This document shows positions 14,697 through 23,214 of a DNA stretch of 32,063 nt, in pieces (position 1 is the stretch's first letter; every line of letters starts with the position of its first letter). A model generated the notes under the pieces. That model saw only the letters and a list, made by a program, of their open reading frames with translations. It was not told where the DNA came from and did not search any database. Both the position numbers and the translations under genes were made by a program. Source of the stretch: an uncultured Bacilli bacterium (GTDB lineage: Bacteria > Bacillota_I > Bacilli_A > RF39 > UBA660). Location: contig CANQBL010000010.1 in NCBI GenBank assembly GCA_947589105.1, positions 1-32,063 of the forward strand. Reading direction: 5' to 3'.

Positions 14697-15974
14697 CTAA
14701 TTTTCTTTTCTTTTAAATTCTAAAACGCTAATACACTCTACATGATTAGTTTTTGGAAACATATCAACTGGTATTATCTTTTTTATATCGTATAAATCTT
14801 TTAAATAACCTAAGTCCCTAGCCATGGTAACCGGGTTACATGATATGTATATTATTTTTTTAGGTGCTATTTTTTTCATTACTGCAATCGCTTTTCTATC
14901 CACTCCTTTTCTAGGAGGATCTACAAAAATAATATCTATCTTTTCTTTTATTTTATTAATTTCTAATGTAGCATCACCACATATAAAATTAACATTTGAA
15001 ATATTATTTATCATTTTATTGCAATTTGCATCTAAAACAGCATCTTTTACTATTTCTATTCCTATAACTTTTTTGACATACTTTGATACAATACAAGAAA
15101 TCGTACCGGTACCAGAATATAAATCTAAAACAACATCATCTTTTGATAGTTTTGCTTCTTTTATAGCAGTTTTATATAACTTCTCAGTAGTAACTGGGTT
15201 TACCTGAAAAAACGAATCAAAGGAACAATTAAACATTAAACCATTTGAAATTTGAGAAATATATCCGTTACCATAAACAGTTCTTCCATTTAAAACTATA
15301 GTTTTTAAATTAGGAACTTTCGTTTTTAAATACTCTACTATTTTTTCATCTTGTTTATCATTAATTGAATAAATATCAATTAATAAATCATTCATTGCGT
15401 TTCCATGTTTTATGGTGATAGCTTTTATATTATTTTTATGTTCCTTTATATAATTTCTAATAATACTAAGAGCATCATTTATTTCATCTTCTAAAAGCCT
15501 GCAATAACTAATATCTACAAGTTGATAAGTTCCACTACCATAAAAACCAATTCTATCTTCTTCTACTTTAAAGGATGCTTTATTACGATAATTTTCATTT
15601 TTAAATGATGGTATTATTTCACTTACTTTACTATTAATTTTTCCAATTCTAGTAACCGCATTTTGAACTTTTTGACACTTAAATTCTAAATTTTTATTAT
15701 CACTTTGATGTCTTAAATCACAACCACCACATTCTTCATAATAAGGACATAAAGATTCAGTCCTTTCCTTTGAAGGTTTTAATATTTTAATTAATTTTCC
15801 ACGAGCAAAGTTTTTCTTTATCTCAGTTATTCTAAATCTTACTTCTTCCCCAATTAAAGTTTTAGGAATAAAAACAGTAATACCTTTTACCTTACAAACA
15901 CCAGATCCTTCATTTTCTAAAGCAATAATTTTTTCTTCATAAATTTCATCTATATTAATAGAAATTAAACCCAT
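14697..15974 (-). CDS. rlmD: 23S rRNA (uracil-C5)-methyltransferase, RlmD/RlmCD type
   Basis: This 425-aa protein has an N-terminal TRAM RNA-binding domain (about 1-60), then a [4Fe-4S] cysteine set C76-x5-C82-x2-C85 with C100, and a C-terminal SAM domain: D-L-Y-S-G-T-G-T-I-S, F-V-D-P-P-R-K-G, and the catalytic-cysteine region Y-I-S-C-N-P-V-T-M-A-R-D-L. It methylates U747 and/or U1939 of 23S rRNA; Gram-positives often have one enzyme (RlmCD) for both sites, so the exact target is open. The ATG at 15974 has AGGTG at proper spacing; the codon nine bases earlier is a GTG inside that site. It has its own strong promoter. Confidence 0.9.
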   Translation of the reverse strand: MGLISINIDEIYEEKIIALENEGSGVCKVKGITVFIPKTLIGEEVRFRITEIKKNFARGKLIKILKPSKERTESLCPYYEECGGCDLRHQSDNKNLEFKCQKVQNAVTRIGKINSKVSEIIPSFKNENYRNKASFKVEEDRIGFYGSGTYQLVDISYCRLLEDEINDALSIIRNYIKEHKNNIKAITIKHGNAMNDLLIDIYSINDKQDEKIVEYLKTKVPNLKTIVLNGRTVYGNGYISQISNGLMFNCSFDSFFQVNPVTTEKLYKTAIKEAKLSKDDVVLDLYSGTGTISCIVSKYVKKVIGIEIVKDAVLDANCNKMINNISNVNFICGDATLEINKIKEKIDIIFVDPPRKGVDRKAIAVMKKIAPKKIIYISCNPVTMARDLGYLKDLYDIKKIIPVDMFPKTNHVECISVLEFKRKEN

Positions 15975-15990
15975 TATTATCACCTATTTA

Positions 15991-16019
15991 ATTATAAAAC
16001 AATAAACAATTTATGTAAA
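15991..16019 (-). promoter_or_regulatory. Promoter of the rlmD-SDR-hydrolase operon
   Basis: TTTACA (-35, 16019-16014), 17 nt, perfect TATAAT (15996-15991). It lies directly below the nifJ terminator. Confidence 0.65.
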
Positions 16020-16046
16020 ATAAAAAAAAGAGTTTTGTAAACTCTT
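16019..16046 (-). terminator. Intrinsic terminator of nifJ
   Basis: Eight-bp arms AAGAGTTT and AAACTCTT around a 3-nt loop (16028-16046), followed on the minus strand by eight T residues. It sits about 50 nt past the nifJ stop. Confidence 0.85.
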
Positions 16047-16094
16047 AAAACTACTTATCAAAATTTACTTTATCAAAAATAGTTAATCTAATAA

Positions 16095-19000
16095 TCAATT
16101 ACTAGATATATTTTTATAATATTCAAACCTTTTTATAGCAGCTTCCTTATTTTGTTTTAATAGTTCTTCTGCATCAGTTTTATTAATGCTTTTTAAAATT
16201 GCGTATCTATTTTCGTTTTCAAGTAATTCGTCATATTTATCAAAATCAGGATTTTTATAATCTAATTTTAACTCTTTTGTTGTTGGATTATATCTAAATA
16301 TTGGAAAATATCCACTTTCTACCGCTAACTTTTCTTCTTTTATACTGTTTTTCATTCCATTTTTTATTCCATGAGTAATACAAGGTGCATAAGCAATTAC
16401 AATTGATGGTCCATCATAATTTGCCGCTTCTGTAAGAGCGTTTATTGCTTGCTGCATGTTACCACCCAAACTTATTTGAGCTACATAAACATCTTCGTAA
16501 GACATAAATATTCTTGCTAAATCTTTCTTTTTTCCTACCTTGCCAGATGAAGCAAACTTAGCTACTGCACCACTTCTAGTTGATTTAGATTTTTGACCTC
16601 CAGTATTAGAATATACTTCCGTATCCAAAACTAAAATATTTATATTTTCTCCACTAGCTAAAACATGATCTAATCCGCCATAACCAATATCATAAGCCCA
16701 ACCATCGCCACCTAATATCCAAACCATTTTAGGCATTATGTAATTTTTAATTCGTTCTAATGGCATAGCTTCAGAATAATCAAAATCAGAAACTAATTTT
16801 AAACTTGTTTCATAATCTTTAGGATTATTTAACCATTCATCTGATATAGCTTTATTTTCATAAGAAAGATCAGCCGTAGATAAAATATGTTTAATTCTAT
16901 CCTTTGCTAATTCATCCGCTATTTTTATACCTAAACCAAATTCAGCATTATCTTCAAATAAAGAATTAGCCCAAGATATATCATATGGCATTCCAGGATG
17001 AGACCCACCATATATTGAAGAACAACCCGTTGCATTAGCAATTACTAAGTTTTTCCCAAATAACTGGGTTAATAATTTAACGTATGGAGTTTGACCACAT
17101 CCAGCACAAGCTCCAGAAAACTCAAATAATGGTTTTTTAAATTGAGAACCCTTTATCGTTTTATTTGAAATAATATTTTTATCTAGCTTATCTTCATTTT
17201 CAAACAATAACGTAGAATCCTTTCTTGTAACTTCAGCTTCTTCTTTCATTAAAATAGCTTTTTCTTTAGAAGGACAAACCTCAGCACAAACACCACATCC
17301 CGTACAATCTTTATCTGATACAGCCATGTAAAAGAATAAATCATCGCGTCCTTTATAAGGAACTGCTTTTTCTTCTAAATCATATTTAGCTACTTCTTCT
17401 TTCGTTAACACAAAAGGCCTTATTACCGCATGAGGACAAGCTAAAGCACACTGGTTACATTGAATGCAATTTTCCTTATTCCAACAAGGAAGCATTTGTG
17501 CTATATCCCTTTTTTCAAACCGCGTTGTTGCAGTATTAAACGAACCATCCATATGATTTTCAAAATCACTTACAGTTAATTCATTACCAGATAATTTCGA
17601 TATAAAATTAAAAATCTTATCATCACATAATTTTAAATCTTCTTTTTCATTTAAATAATTTAAAGAATTTATGTCAACAAATACTTCTTTTAAACAAGAA
17701 TCAACTTGATCTATTGCTTTTAAATTAGAATTTACTACATCTTGCCCTTTTTTTGCAAAACGTTTTTTTATTTGTTCTTTTATTTTAATTTTAATTTGAT
17801 CATAGTTAACAAGTCCACCTACTTTAAACATTGCCGTTAAAACAATAGCTGATATTTTATTATTAATATTGTTTTCGATAGCTATTTTAAAAGCATCAAT
17901 GGTGTAAAATTTTATATTATTATCAATTATATATTTCTTAACTTCATTAGATAATTTTTTCAACAAACTATCACCAGTTAAGGAAGTAACAAGAATAAAA
18001 GTCCCATTTTTCTTTAATTTGCTAATTATATCATATCTATCTAAATAAGAATCTTTTGTAACAACTAACATGTTTGTTTTATCTACATAGTAAGGTTTAT
18101 TTATATCCTCTTTTGATACTCTTAAATGGGATTTAGTAACTCCTCCTGATTTTTTTGAATCATACTCAAAATATCCTTGTACCTTTGCATCGGTAAAATT
18201 ACCCAATATTGTTATAAGGTCTTTTGAGGCACTAACCATTCCATCAGAACCATAACCATATACCAAAATTTGTCTTACTTTTTTATCTTTTATTTCATAA
18301 TTAGGAATCGGTATACTCTTATTAGTTAAATCATCTTTTATTCCAACGGTAAAACCATTAAATGAGTCTTTACTATCTAAAAAATCAAATACACCTTTTA
18401 TCATATTAGGTGTGGTATTCTTACCAGAAAGACCATATCTTCCTCCAATTATTTTTGGAGAAATATCTTCTTTTGAAAAAGCTTCACAAACATCAAGATA
18501 AAGAGGTTCCCCACTTGCCCCAGGTTCTTTAGTACGGTCTAATACTGCTATTTTTGTAACTGTTTTAGGAATTACATCAAGTAAGTATTTACTACTAAAA
18601 GGTCTATACAAATGTACTTCTACAAGTCCTAAATCTTCTTGTTCATTATCAATAACTTCTTTTATTGTGTCACACAAAGAACCCATTGCGATAATTATCT
18701 TGCTAGCATTTTTACTTCCATAATAATTAAATGGTTTATAATCCTTACCAGTCAAATCATTTATCTTAATCATATAATCATTAACAATATCAGGTAGATT
18801 ATCATATAATACGTTTCTAGCTTCAGTATTTTGAAAATATATATCATCATTTTGAGTTGTCCCTCGAATAACTTTTTTTGCTAACAAACTTTTATCTTTA
18901 AAATCATTTAAAGCTTTACGATCTATTAAGTATTTTAAATCAGCTCCGTCTAAGACTTCTATTTTCTTTAATTCATGACTGGTTCTAAAACCATCAAAAA

Positions 19001-19505
19001 AATTAACAAACGGAACTTTGCCTCGTAAAGATGATAAATAAGAAACAGCTGTTAAATTCATAACGTCTTGAACGTTTGATGATGCTAAATACGCAAAACC
19101 GGTTGATCTTGCTGCATAAATATCTTGATGATCCCCCATTATACTTAAAGCATGGGTGGCAATTGATCTTGCTGCTACATTTATAACGCAAGGAAGACAT
19201 TCTCCAGCTATTTTATACATGCTTGGAATCATAAGAAGTAATCCTTGTGATGCGGTATAAGTAGTTGCAAGTACTCCTGCTTGTAATGCTCCATGAACTA
19301 AAGCTATAGCTCCTTTTTCGCTTTGCATTTGTACTACTTTAACAGGCATACCATATAAATTATTAAATTTTTTACTTGATAATTCATCCACCTTTTCTGC
19401 CATTGTTGAAGCAGGTGTTATTGGATAAATTCCTGCAAGTTCGCTAAATAAATAGGAAATATAACTACAAGCTTCATTTCCATCCATTACTTTGTATTTT
19501 TTCAT
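16095..19505 (-). CDS. nifJ: Pyruvate:ferredoxin (flavodoxin) oxidoreductase
   Basis: This 1136-aa single-chain enzyme oxidises pyruvate with CoA to acetyl-CoA and CO2 and passes electrons to ferredoxin. All domains are present in order: the pyrimidine-binding domain I (Y-P-I-T-P-A-S-x-M-A near the start), the CoA and gamma regions, two [4Fe-4S] clusters (C-x-x-C-x-x-C-x-x-x-C-P near residues 680-690 and about 735-745), the proximal-cluster G-A-C-A-G-C-G-Q-T-P-Y, and the TPP site G-G-D-G-W-A-Y-D-I-G (about 935). It is slightly shorter than typical enzymes of about 1170-1190 aa. The start has AAGGTG. It is monocistronic, with its own promoter and terminator. It marks an anaerobic fermentative metabolism. 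Confidence 0.96.
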   Translation of the reverse strand: MKKYKVMDGNEACSYISYLFSELAGIYPITPASTMAEKVDELSSKKFNNLYGMPVKVVQMQSEKGAIALVHGALQAGVLATTYTASQGLLLMIPSMYKIAGECLPCVINVAARSIATHALSIMGDHQDIYAARSTGFAYLASSNVQDVMNLTAVSYLSSLRGKVPFVNFFDGFRTSHELKKIEVLDGADLKYLIDRKALNDFKDKSLLAKKVIRGTTQNDDIYFQNTEARNVLYDNLPDIVNDYMIKINDLTGKDYKPFNYYGSKNASKIIIAMGSLCDTIKEVIDNEQEDLGLVEVHLYRPFSSKYLLDVIPKTVTKIAVLDRTKEPGASGEPLYLDVCEAFSKEDISPKIIGGRYGLSGKNTTPNMIKGVFDFLDSKDSFNGFTVGIKDDLTNKSIPIPNYEIKDKKVRQILVYGYGSDGMVSASKDLITILGNFTDAKVQGYFEYDSKKSGGVTKSHLRVSKEDINKPYYVDKTNMLVVTKDSYLDRYDIISKLKKNGTFILVTSLTGDSLLKKLSNEVKKYIIDNNIKFYTIDAFKIAIENNINNKISAIVLTAMFKVGGLVNYDQIKIKIKEQIKKRFAKKGQDVVNSNLKAIDQVDSCLKEVFVDINSLNYLNEKEDLKLCDDKIFNFISKLSGNELTVSDFENHMDGSFNTATTRFEKRDIAQMLPCWNKENCIQCNQCALACPHAVIRPFVLTKEEVAKYDLEEKAVPYKGRDDLFFYMAVSDKDCTGCGVCAEVCPSKEKAILMKEEAEVTRKDSTLLFENEDKLDKNIISNKTIKGSQFKKPLFEFSGACAGCGQTPYVKLLTQLFGKNLVIANATGCSSIYGGSHPGMPYDISWANSLFEDNAEFGLGIKIADELAKDRIKHILSTADLSYENKAISDEWLNNPKDYETSLKLVSDFDYSEAMPLERIKNYIMPKMVWILGGDGWAYDIGYGGLDHVLASGENINILVLDTEVYSNTGGQKSKSTRSGAVAKFASSGKVGKKKDLARIFMSYEDVYVAQISLGGNMQQAINALTEAANYDGPSIVIAYAPCITHGIKNGMKNSIKEEKLAVESGYFPIFRYNPTTKELKLDYKNPDFDKYDELLENENRYAILKSINKTDAEELLKQNKEAAIKRFEYYKNISSN

Positions 19506-19529
19506 TTATACACCTTCTACTCATAACTA

Positions 19530-19558
19530 ATTATATCATTAAATATTTTATTTTAAAA
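19530..19558 (-). promoter_or_regulatory. Promoter of nifJ
   Basis: Perfect TATAAT (19535-19530) with TGA in front (extended -10). The -35 TTTTAA at 17 nt is weak. It diverges from the fic promoter, with only 11 nt between the two -35 elements. Confidence 0.55.
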
Positions 19559-19569
19559 GGCAAAAAAAT

Positions 19570-19598
19570 TTGCATATCGAATTATTTTATGTTATAGT
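19570..19598 (+). promoter_or_regulatory. Promoter of the Fic gene
   Basis: TTGCAT (19570-19575), 17 nt, TATAGT (19593-19598) preceded by TGT as an extended -10. It gives a leader of about 20 nt with GAAGGG before the ATG. Confidence 0.6.
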
Positions 19599-19622
19599 AT
19601 AAAACCTAAAGAAGGGCAAAAA

Positions 19623-20762
19623 ATGGGAAACAAGATAAAATTACCATTAAAAATGGAAAGTAATTCATTATTTTTAGATAAAGATAAAATAGCAGATAAC
19701 AAGGCAAAATTAGAAATATTTTTAAAAGATGAATCCGAAATTCATTCCATTAATTTTGCTAAAAGTGTGCTTTTAGCAAATGAAGTGCAATCTAATAACG
19801 GTGTTGAAGGTTATTATGATGACATAAAAGAAATAGAAAATGTTATAAAAAATTCTAATAATTCTAAAAATAAAAACAAACAAGAAAAATTAAGAATTCT
19901 TAATTTATATAAAGGTTATAAGTACATTCTTAACAAAGAACCAATAACAAAAGAAAATTTAAAAAAATTATATGACATTTTAAGTAATGGATTACTTAAT
20001 GATTATGAAATTAAAAACATGGGAGAATTTTATCGATTAGCACCTGTTTATATATATTATTCTAGTCGTCTTAATATTGAACCACTAGAAGGAATGGATT
20101 ATAATAATTTAGATTCATTTATGAACGATTTTTTTAAATTTATAAACTATAACCTAGGGGAAGGTTGTATAACAGATGAATTTATAAAGTCTCAAATAAT
20201 GCATTTTTACTTTGTTTATATTCATCCTTATTTTGATATAAATGGAAGAACATCTAGAACTACAGCTATTTGGCATCTATTAAATAAAGAGGCTTATCCA
20301 TACATTATATTTAATAGAGGAATAAAACTTAATATGCAAGAATATTACAAAGTAATCATGGACGTAAGAAAGTTTCATAATATATCATTTTTTGTTAATT
20401 ATATGATGAAAACAGTTTTAGTAGAGTTACAAAAAGAACATGTTGTTCAAGACATAATAAAACAAAACGGAAAGTTAAATGCAATGGAATACCAAACTCT
20501 TCATTATCTGCTTTCGATGAAAGGAATTAGAACTCTTTGTGATTTTTCTAAAACATATAGTAGATATAATTCAAAAAAAAGTCCCCAAATTTTATATAAA
20601 GAAATGATTGAACCGTTATTAGATAAAGGAATAATTCTAAAGGGAAGAAACACTAAAACAAAATATGATAAAAATGATTATAACTTTGTAATTGATTTTA
20701 ATACAAAATATATTGATGATAATCCAGAAAAAACTGGTGAATTACATATAAAGACAAAATAA
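19623..20762 (+). CDS. Fic-domain protein (probable AMPylase/nucleotidyl transferase)
   Basis: The only plus-strand gene. This 379-aa protein carries the Fic active-site motif H-P-Y-F-D-I-N-G-R-T-S-R (from His201), which matches H-P-F-x-D-G-N-G-R-x-x-R with Ile in place of the first Gly. Such proteins transfer AMP or another nucleotide to a hydroxyl side chain of a target, often to inactivate it. Upstream, N-N-G-V-E-G (58-63) occupies the place of the inhibitory S/T-x-x-x-E-G motif of class II Fic proteins, with Glu62 kept but Ser/Thr replaced by Asn. A C-terminal winged-helix-like region (280-360) follows. No antitoxin lies next to it. It is monocistronic and separately promoted, and is possibly a stand-alone accessory gene. 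Confidence 0.85.
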   Translation: MGNKIKLPLKMESNSLFLDKDKIADNKAKLEIFLKDESEIHSINFAKSVLLANEVQSNNGVEGYYDDIKEIENVIKNSNNSKNKNKQEKLRILNLYKGYKYILNKEPITKENLKKLYDILSNGLLNDYEIKNMGEFYRLAPVYIYYSSRLNIEPLEGMDYNNLDSFMNDFFKFINYNLGEGCITDEFIKSQIMHFYFVYIHPYFDINGRTSRTTAIWHLLNKEAYPYIIFNRGIKLNMQEYYKVIMDVRKFHNISFFVNYMMKTVLVELQKEHVVQDIIKQNGKLNAMEYQTLHYLLSMKGIRTLCDFSKTYSRYNSKKSPQILYKEMIEPLLDKGIILKGRNTKTKYDKNDYNFVIDFNTKYIDDNPEKTGELHIKTK

Positions 20763-20806
20763 AAAGTAAAAATTCTTAATTTAAAGAACTTTTACTTTTT
20801 ATTTTT
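20761..20806. terminator. Bidirectional terminator between fic and typA
   Basis: Convergent genes share a long A/T hairpin: A5GTA4 plus TTCTT on one side pairs with AAGAA plus T4ACT5 on the other (20761-20800), with one internal mismatch. T-runs follow on both strands. Confidence 0.75.
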
Positions 20807-22616
20807 ACTTATACCGAGCATCAAATTTTTTTCTTTCTTCAGTATTTAGTATTTTCTTTCTCATTCTAAAGTTAAGTGGTGTAACTTCTACTAATTCATC
20901 AGAATTTATGTAATCTAAACAAACTTCTAAAGATAGTTTTCTAGGTCTTTTTAAAACAACTGTATGATCCTTACCTGCACTTCTTGTATTAGTTTGTTGT
21001 TTTTGCTTTACTACGTTTACTGCCAAATCATTTTCTCTATTATTTTCACCAACAATCATACCCTCATACACTTCGATACCAGGTTCAACAAACATAATAC
21101 CACGATCTTCTAATTGACCAAGTCCGTACGCTGATGTTTTACCATTTTCCATAGAAACTAAAACTCCTAGTTTTCTTTCCCCAACAACGGCATCTGCCAT
21201 AGGCATATATTCTTTAAACGTATGGTTAATTATACCATAACCCTTAGTCATGGTCATAAAATCAGTCATAAAACCAATTAACCCACGAGAAGGTATTATA
21301 TAATTTAACCTAACTAAGTTTTCTACATTAGTCATGTTATCCATTACTCCACCACGAGTACCTAAAGCTTCAATTACTGAACCAACATTTTCCTCAGGAA
21401 CCTCTAATTGTAAATCCTCATAAGGTTCGCATTTTACTCCATTTATTTCCTTTACTATAACTTCTGGTTTTGAAACTTGAAGTTCATAACCTTCTCTTCT
21501 CATGTTTTCAATTAAAATAGAAAGATGTAATTCTCCTCGACCTGATACTATCCAACTTTCAGTATCATTAGCTCTTACCTTTAACGATACATCCCTTTGA
21601 GTTTCTTTTGTTAATCTTTCTTCAAGTTTTCTTGCTGTTACAAATTTTCCCTCACGTCCTGCGAAAGGAGAATTATTAACCGAAAAAGTCATTTGAAGAG
21701 TAGGTTCATCAATTCTAAGAGGAGTTAAAGCTTCTTCTTTTCCTACCGTACAAACCGTTTCTCCAACCGATATATCAGGAAGTCCTGCAATGGCAACTAT
21801 TTCACCAGCATGAGCCTCCTCAATTTCTATTCTATTAAGCCCTAAAAAACCGAATAATTTTTGTATTCTAAAATGTTTTATACTACCATCTAATCTTACA
21901 CAAGAAACATTTTCATTTACCTTTACTTTACCTCGAGCAACACGACCAATACCAATTCTTCCAACATAATCATTATAATCTAATAAAGCAGGTTGAAATT
22001 GCAATCCACCCTCTTCATCCCTTGATGGTCCTGGTATATATTTTATTATCATGTCAAGTACAGGATCCATAGTATGAGTTTGTGTATCCAAACCAGCTTC
22101 TAAACTAGATGTTCCTTGAAGAGCTGATACATAAACAACTGGAAAATCTAATTGTTCATCATTAGCACCTAATTCAATAAATAACTCTAAAACCTCATCT
22201 AATACTTCCGGAATTCTTGTGGAAGGTTTATCTACTTTATTTATTGCAACAATTGGTTTAACTCCAGCCTCTAATGCCTTTTTTAAAACAAACCTAGTTT
22301 GTGGCATAGTTCCCTCATAAGCATCAACAACCAAAAGCACTCCATCAACCATATGCATTATTCTTTCTACTTCTCCACCAAAATCAGCATGTCCTGGAGT
22401 ATCTAATATATTTATACGATAATTTTTATAATTAATAGCGGTTGTTTTAGCAAGAATGGTAATTCCTCTTTCCCTTTCTATATCATTTGAATCCATTGCT
22501 CTATCCATTATTTGTTGATTTTGTCTTAACGTATCAGATTGTTCTAACAACTGGTTTACTAACGTTGTTTTACCATGGTCAACGTGAGCAATAATAGCAA
22601 CGTTTCTTATTTCCAT
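20805..22616 (-). CDS. typA: Ribosome-associated GTPase TypA/BipA
   Basis: This 603-aa protein is a complete translational GTPase of the TypA/BipA family. G1 is A-H-V-D-H-G-K-T-T near the N-terminus, G2 lies in E-R-E-R-G-I-T-I, G3 is D-T-P-G-H-A-D-F-G-G, and G4 is N-K-V-D. EF-G-like domains II, III and V follow, then the TypA-specific C-terminal domain with S-R-G-L-I-G-F and E-Y-x-P. It binds the 70S ribosome and helps 50S assembly and growth under cold and stress. The ATG at 22616 has AGAGGTG at good spacing; the GTG three codons earlier is inside that site. It has its own promoter and converges on the Fic gene. Confidence 0.96.
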   Translation of the reverse strand: MEIRNVAIIAHVDHGKTTLVNQLLEQSDTLRQNQQIMDRAMDSNDIERERGITILAKTTAINYKNYRINILDTPGHADFGGEVERIMHMVDGVLLVVDAYEGTMPQTRFVLKKALEAGVKPIVAINKVDKPSTRIPEVLDEVLELFIELGANDEQLDFPVVYVSALQGTSSLEAGLDTQTHTMDPVLDMIIKYIPGPSRDEEGGLQFQPALLDYNDYVGRIGIGRVARGKVKVNENVSCVRLDGSIKHFRIQKLFGFLGLNRIEIEEAHAGEIVAIAGLPDISVGETVCTVGKEEALTPLRIDEPTLQMTFSVNNSPFAGREGKFVTARKLEERLTKETQRDVSLKVRANDTESWIVSGRGELHLSILIENMRREGYELQVSKPEVIVKEINGVKCEPYEDLQLEVPEENVGSVIEALGTRGGVMDNMTNVENLVRLNYIIPSRGLIGFMTDFMTMTKGYGIINHTFKEYMPMADAVVGERKLGVLVSMENGKTSAYGLGQLEDRGIMFVEPGIEVYEGMIVGENNRENDLAVNVVKQKQQTNTRSAGKDHTVVLKRPRKLSLEVCLDYINSDELVEVTPLNFRMRKKILNTEERKKFDARYK

Positions 22617-22646
22617 AATTTGCACCTCTTTTTCACTAACCAGTTA

Positions 22647-22676
22647 ATTATAGCACAAAATAATAAAATATTACAA
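22647..22676 (-). promoter_or_regulatory. Promoter of typA
   Basis: TTGTAA (22676-22671), 18 nt, perfect TATAAT (22652-22647) preceded by TGC (extended -10). Confidence 0.6.
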
Positions 22677-22710
22677 AAAATAAATAAAAAGACCAAAAAT
22701 TGATCTTTTT
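22677..22710 (-). terminator. Terminator of the 143-aa helical protein gene
   Basis: Ten-bp stem of AAAAAGATCA with TGGTCTTTTT (one G-U pair) and a five-base loop. It overlaps the stop codon and is followed by a T-rich tract. Confidence 0.7.
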
Positions 22711-23140
22711 ACAAATACTTCTTTAATACTTCAACACTTTCTTCTTGCATTGTAACGTATTCTGAAACTAAGTTTCTTACTTCCTTAGAAATTTCTTTAT
22801 TATTAAGAATTTTTCTTCCTTCTATAATTCCCATATTTGTGCCTTGTAATAATAACTCTGATATCTTTGAATTACTCTTATCAGTTAATGTTTTCATGTT
22901 TACCCCATACCAGGTCATCATTTTTGTCATCGCACCAGTTTCATGAGGTTCATCATCCGAATTATACTTATGATATAAGTCTTTTATTCTTTCAGACATC
23001 TTTTTATACTTGTCATACTGTGTTTCAATTACGTTCTTAAAATCTTCATCTTCTACTTTATCAAGCACAAAATTAATTGCATCCATCCCCATAGAAGAAC
23101 CTTTACTAATTTCATCTAATGCATTTATGTTTTCTTTCAT
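22709..23140 (-). CDS. Helical protein, possibly ferritin-like four-helix bundle, unknown function
   Basis: This 143-aa protein is almost entirely alpha-helical by composition. Four amphipathic stretches (about 3-27, 30-59, 70-100 and 112-142) suggest a four-helix bundle. The opening pattern, G-S-S-M-G-M-D-A-I-N-F-V-L-D-K-V-E-D-E-D-F, with a later M-G-I-I-E-G-R, recalls a small family of uncharacterised proteins common in clostridia. I cannot name the family with certainty, and no ferritin-type E-x-x-H iron site is evident. There is no signal peptide. It is monocistronic, with AGGAGGA before the ATG, a plausible promoter (23161-23190) and a terminator over its stop. Confidence 0.75.
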   Translation of the reverse strand: MKENINALDEISKGSSMGMDAINFVLDKVEDEDFKNVIETQYDKYKKMSERIKDLYHKYNSDDEPHETGAMTKMMTWYGVNMKTLTDKSNSKISELLLQGTNMGIIEGRKILNNKEISKEVRNLVSEYVTMQEESVEVLKKYL

Positions 23141-23160
23141 AATAATATCCTCCTAACATT

Positions 23161-23190
23161 ATTATGATTAAATACAATAAAAACATACAA
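23161..23190 (-). promoter_or_regulatory. Likely promoter of the 143-aa protein gene
   Basis: TTGTAT (23190-23185), 18 nt, CATAAT (23166-23161). The -35 region overlaps the T-tract of the preceding terminator. Confidence 0.45.
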
Positions 23191-23214
23191 AAAAGTAAGC
23201 AAAAAAGCTTACTT
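23187..23214 (-). terminator. Terminator of the J-domain-like membrane protein gene
   Basis: Eight-bp arms AAGTAAGC and GCTTACTT with a six-base loop (23193-23214), followed by six T residues on the minus strand. Confidence 0.8.

Noticed and set aside
19003-19200. Minus-strand 65-codon frame inside nifJ
   Set aside because: It overlaps the nifJ coding sequence in another frame and has no start signals of its own.
19560-19573. GCAAA-N4-TTTGC inverted repeat between the nifJ and fic promoters as an operator
   Set aside because: Five-bp arms in an A/T-rich background are too short to trust without comparative data.
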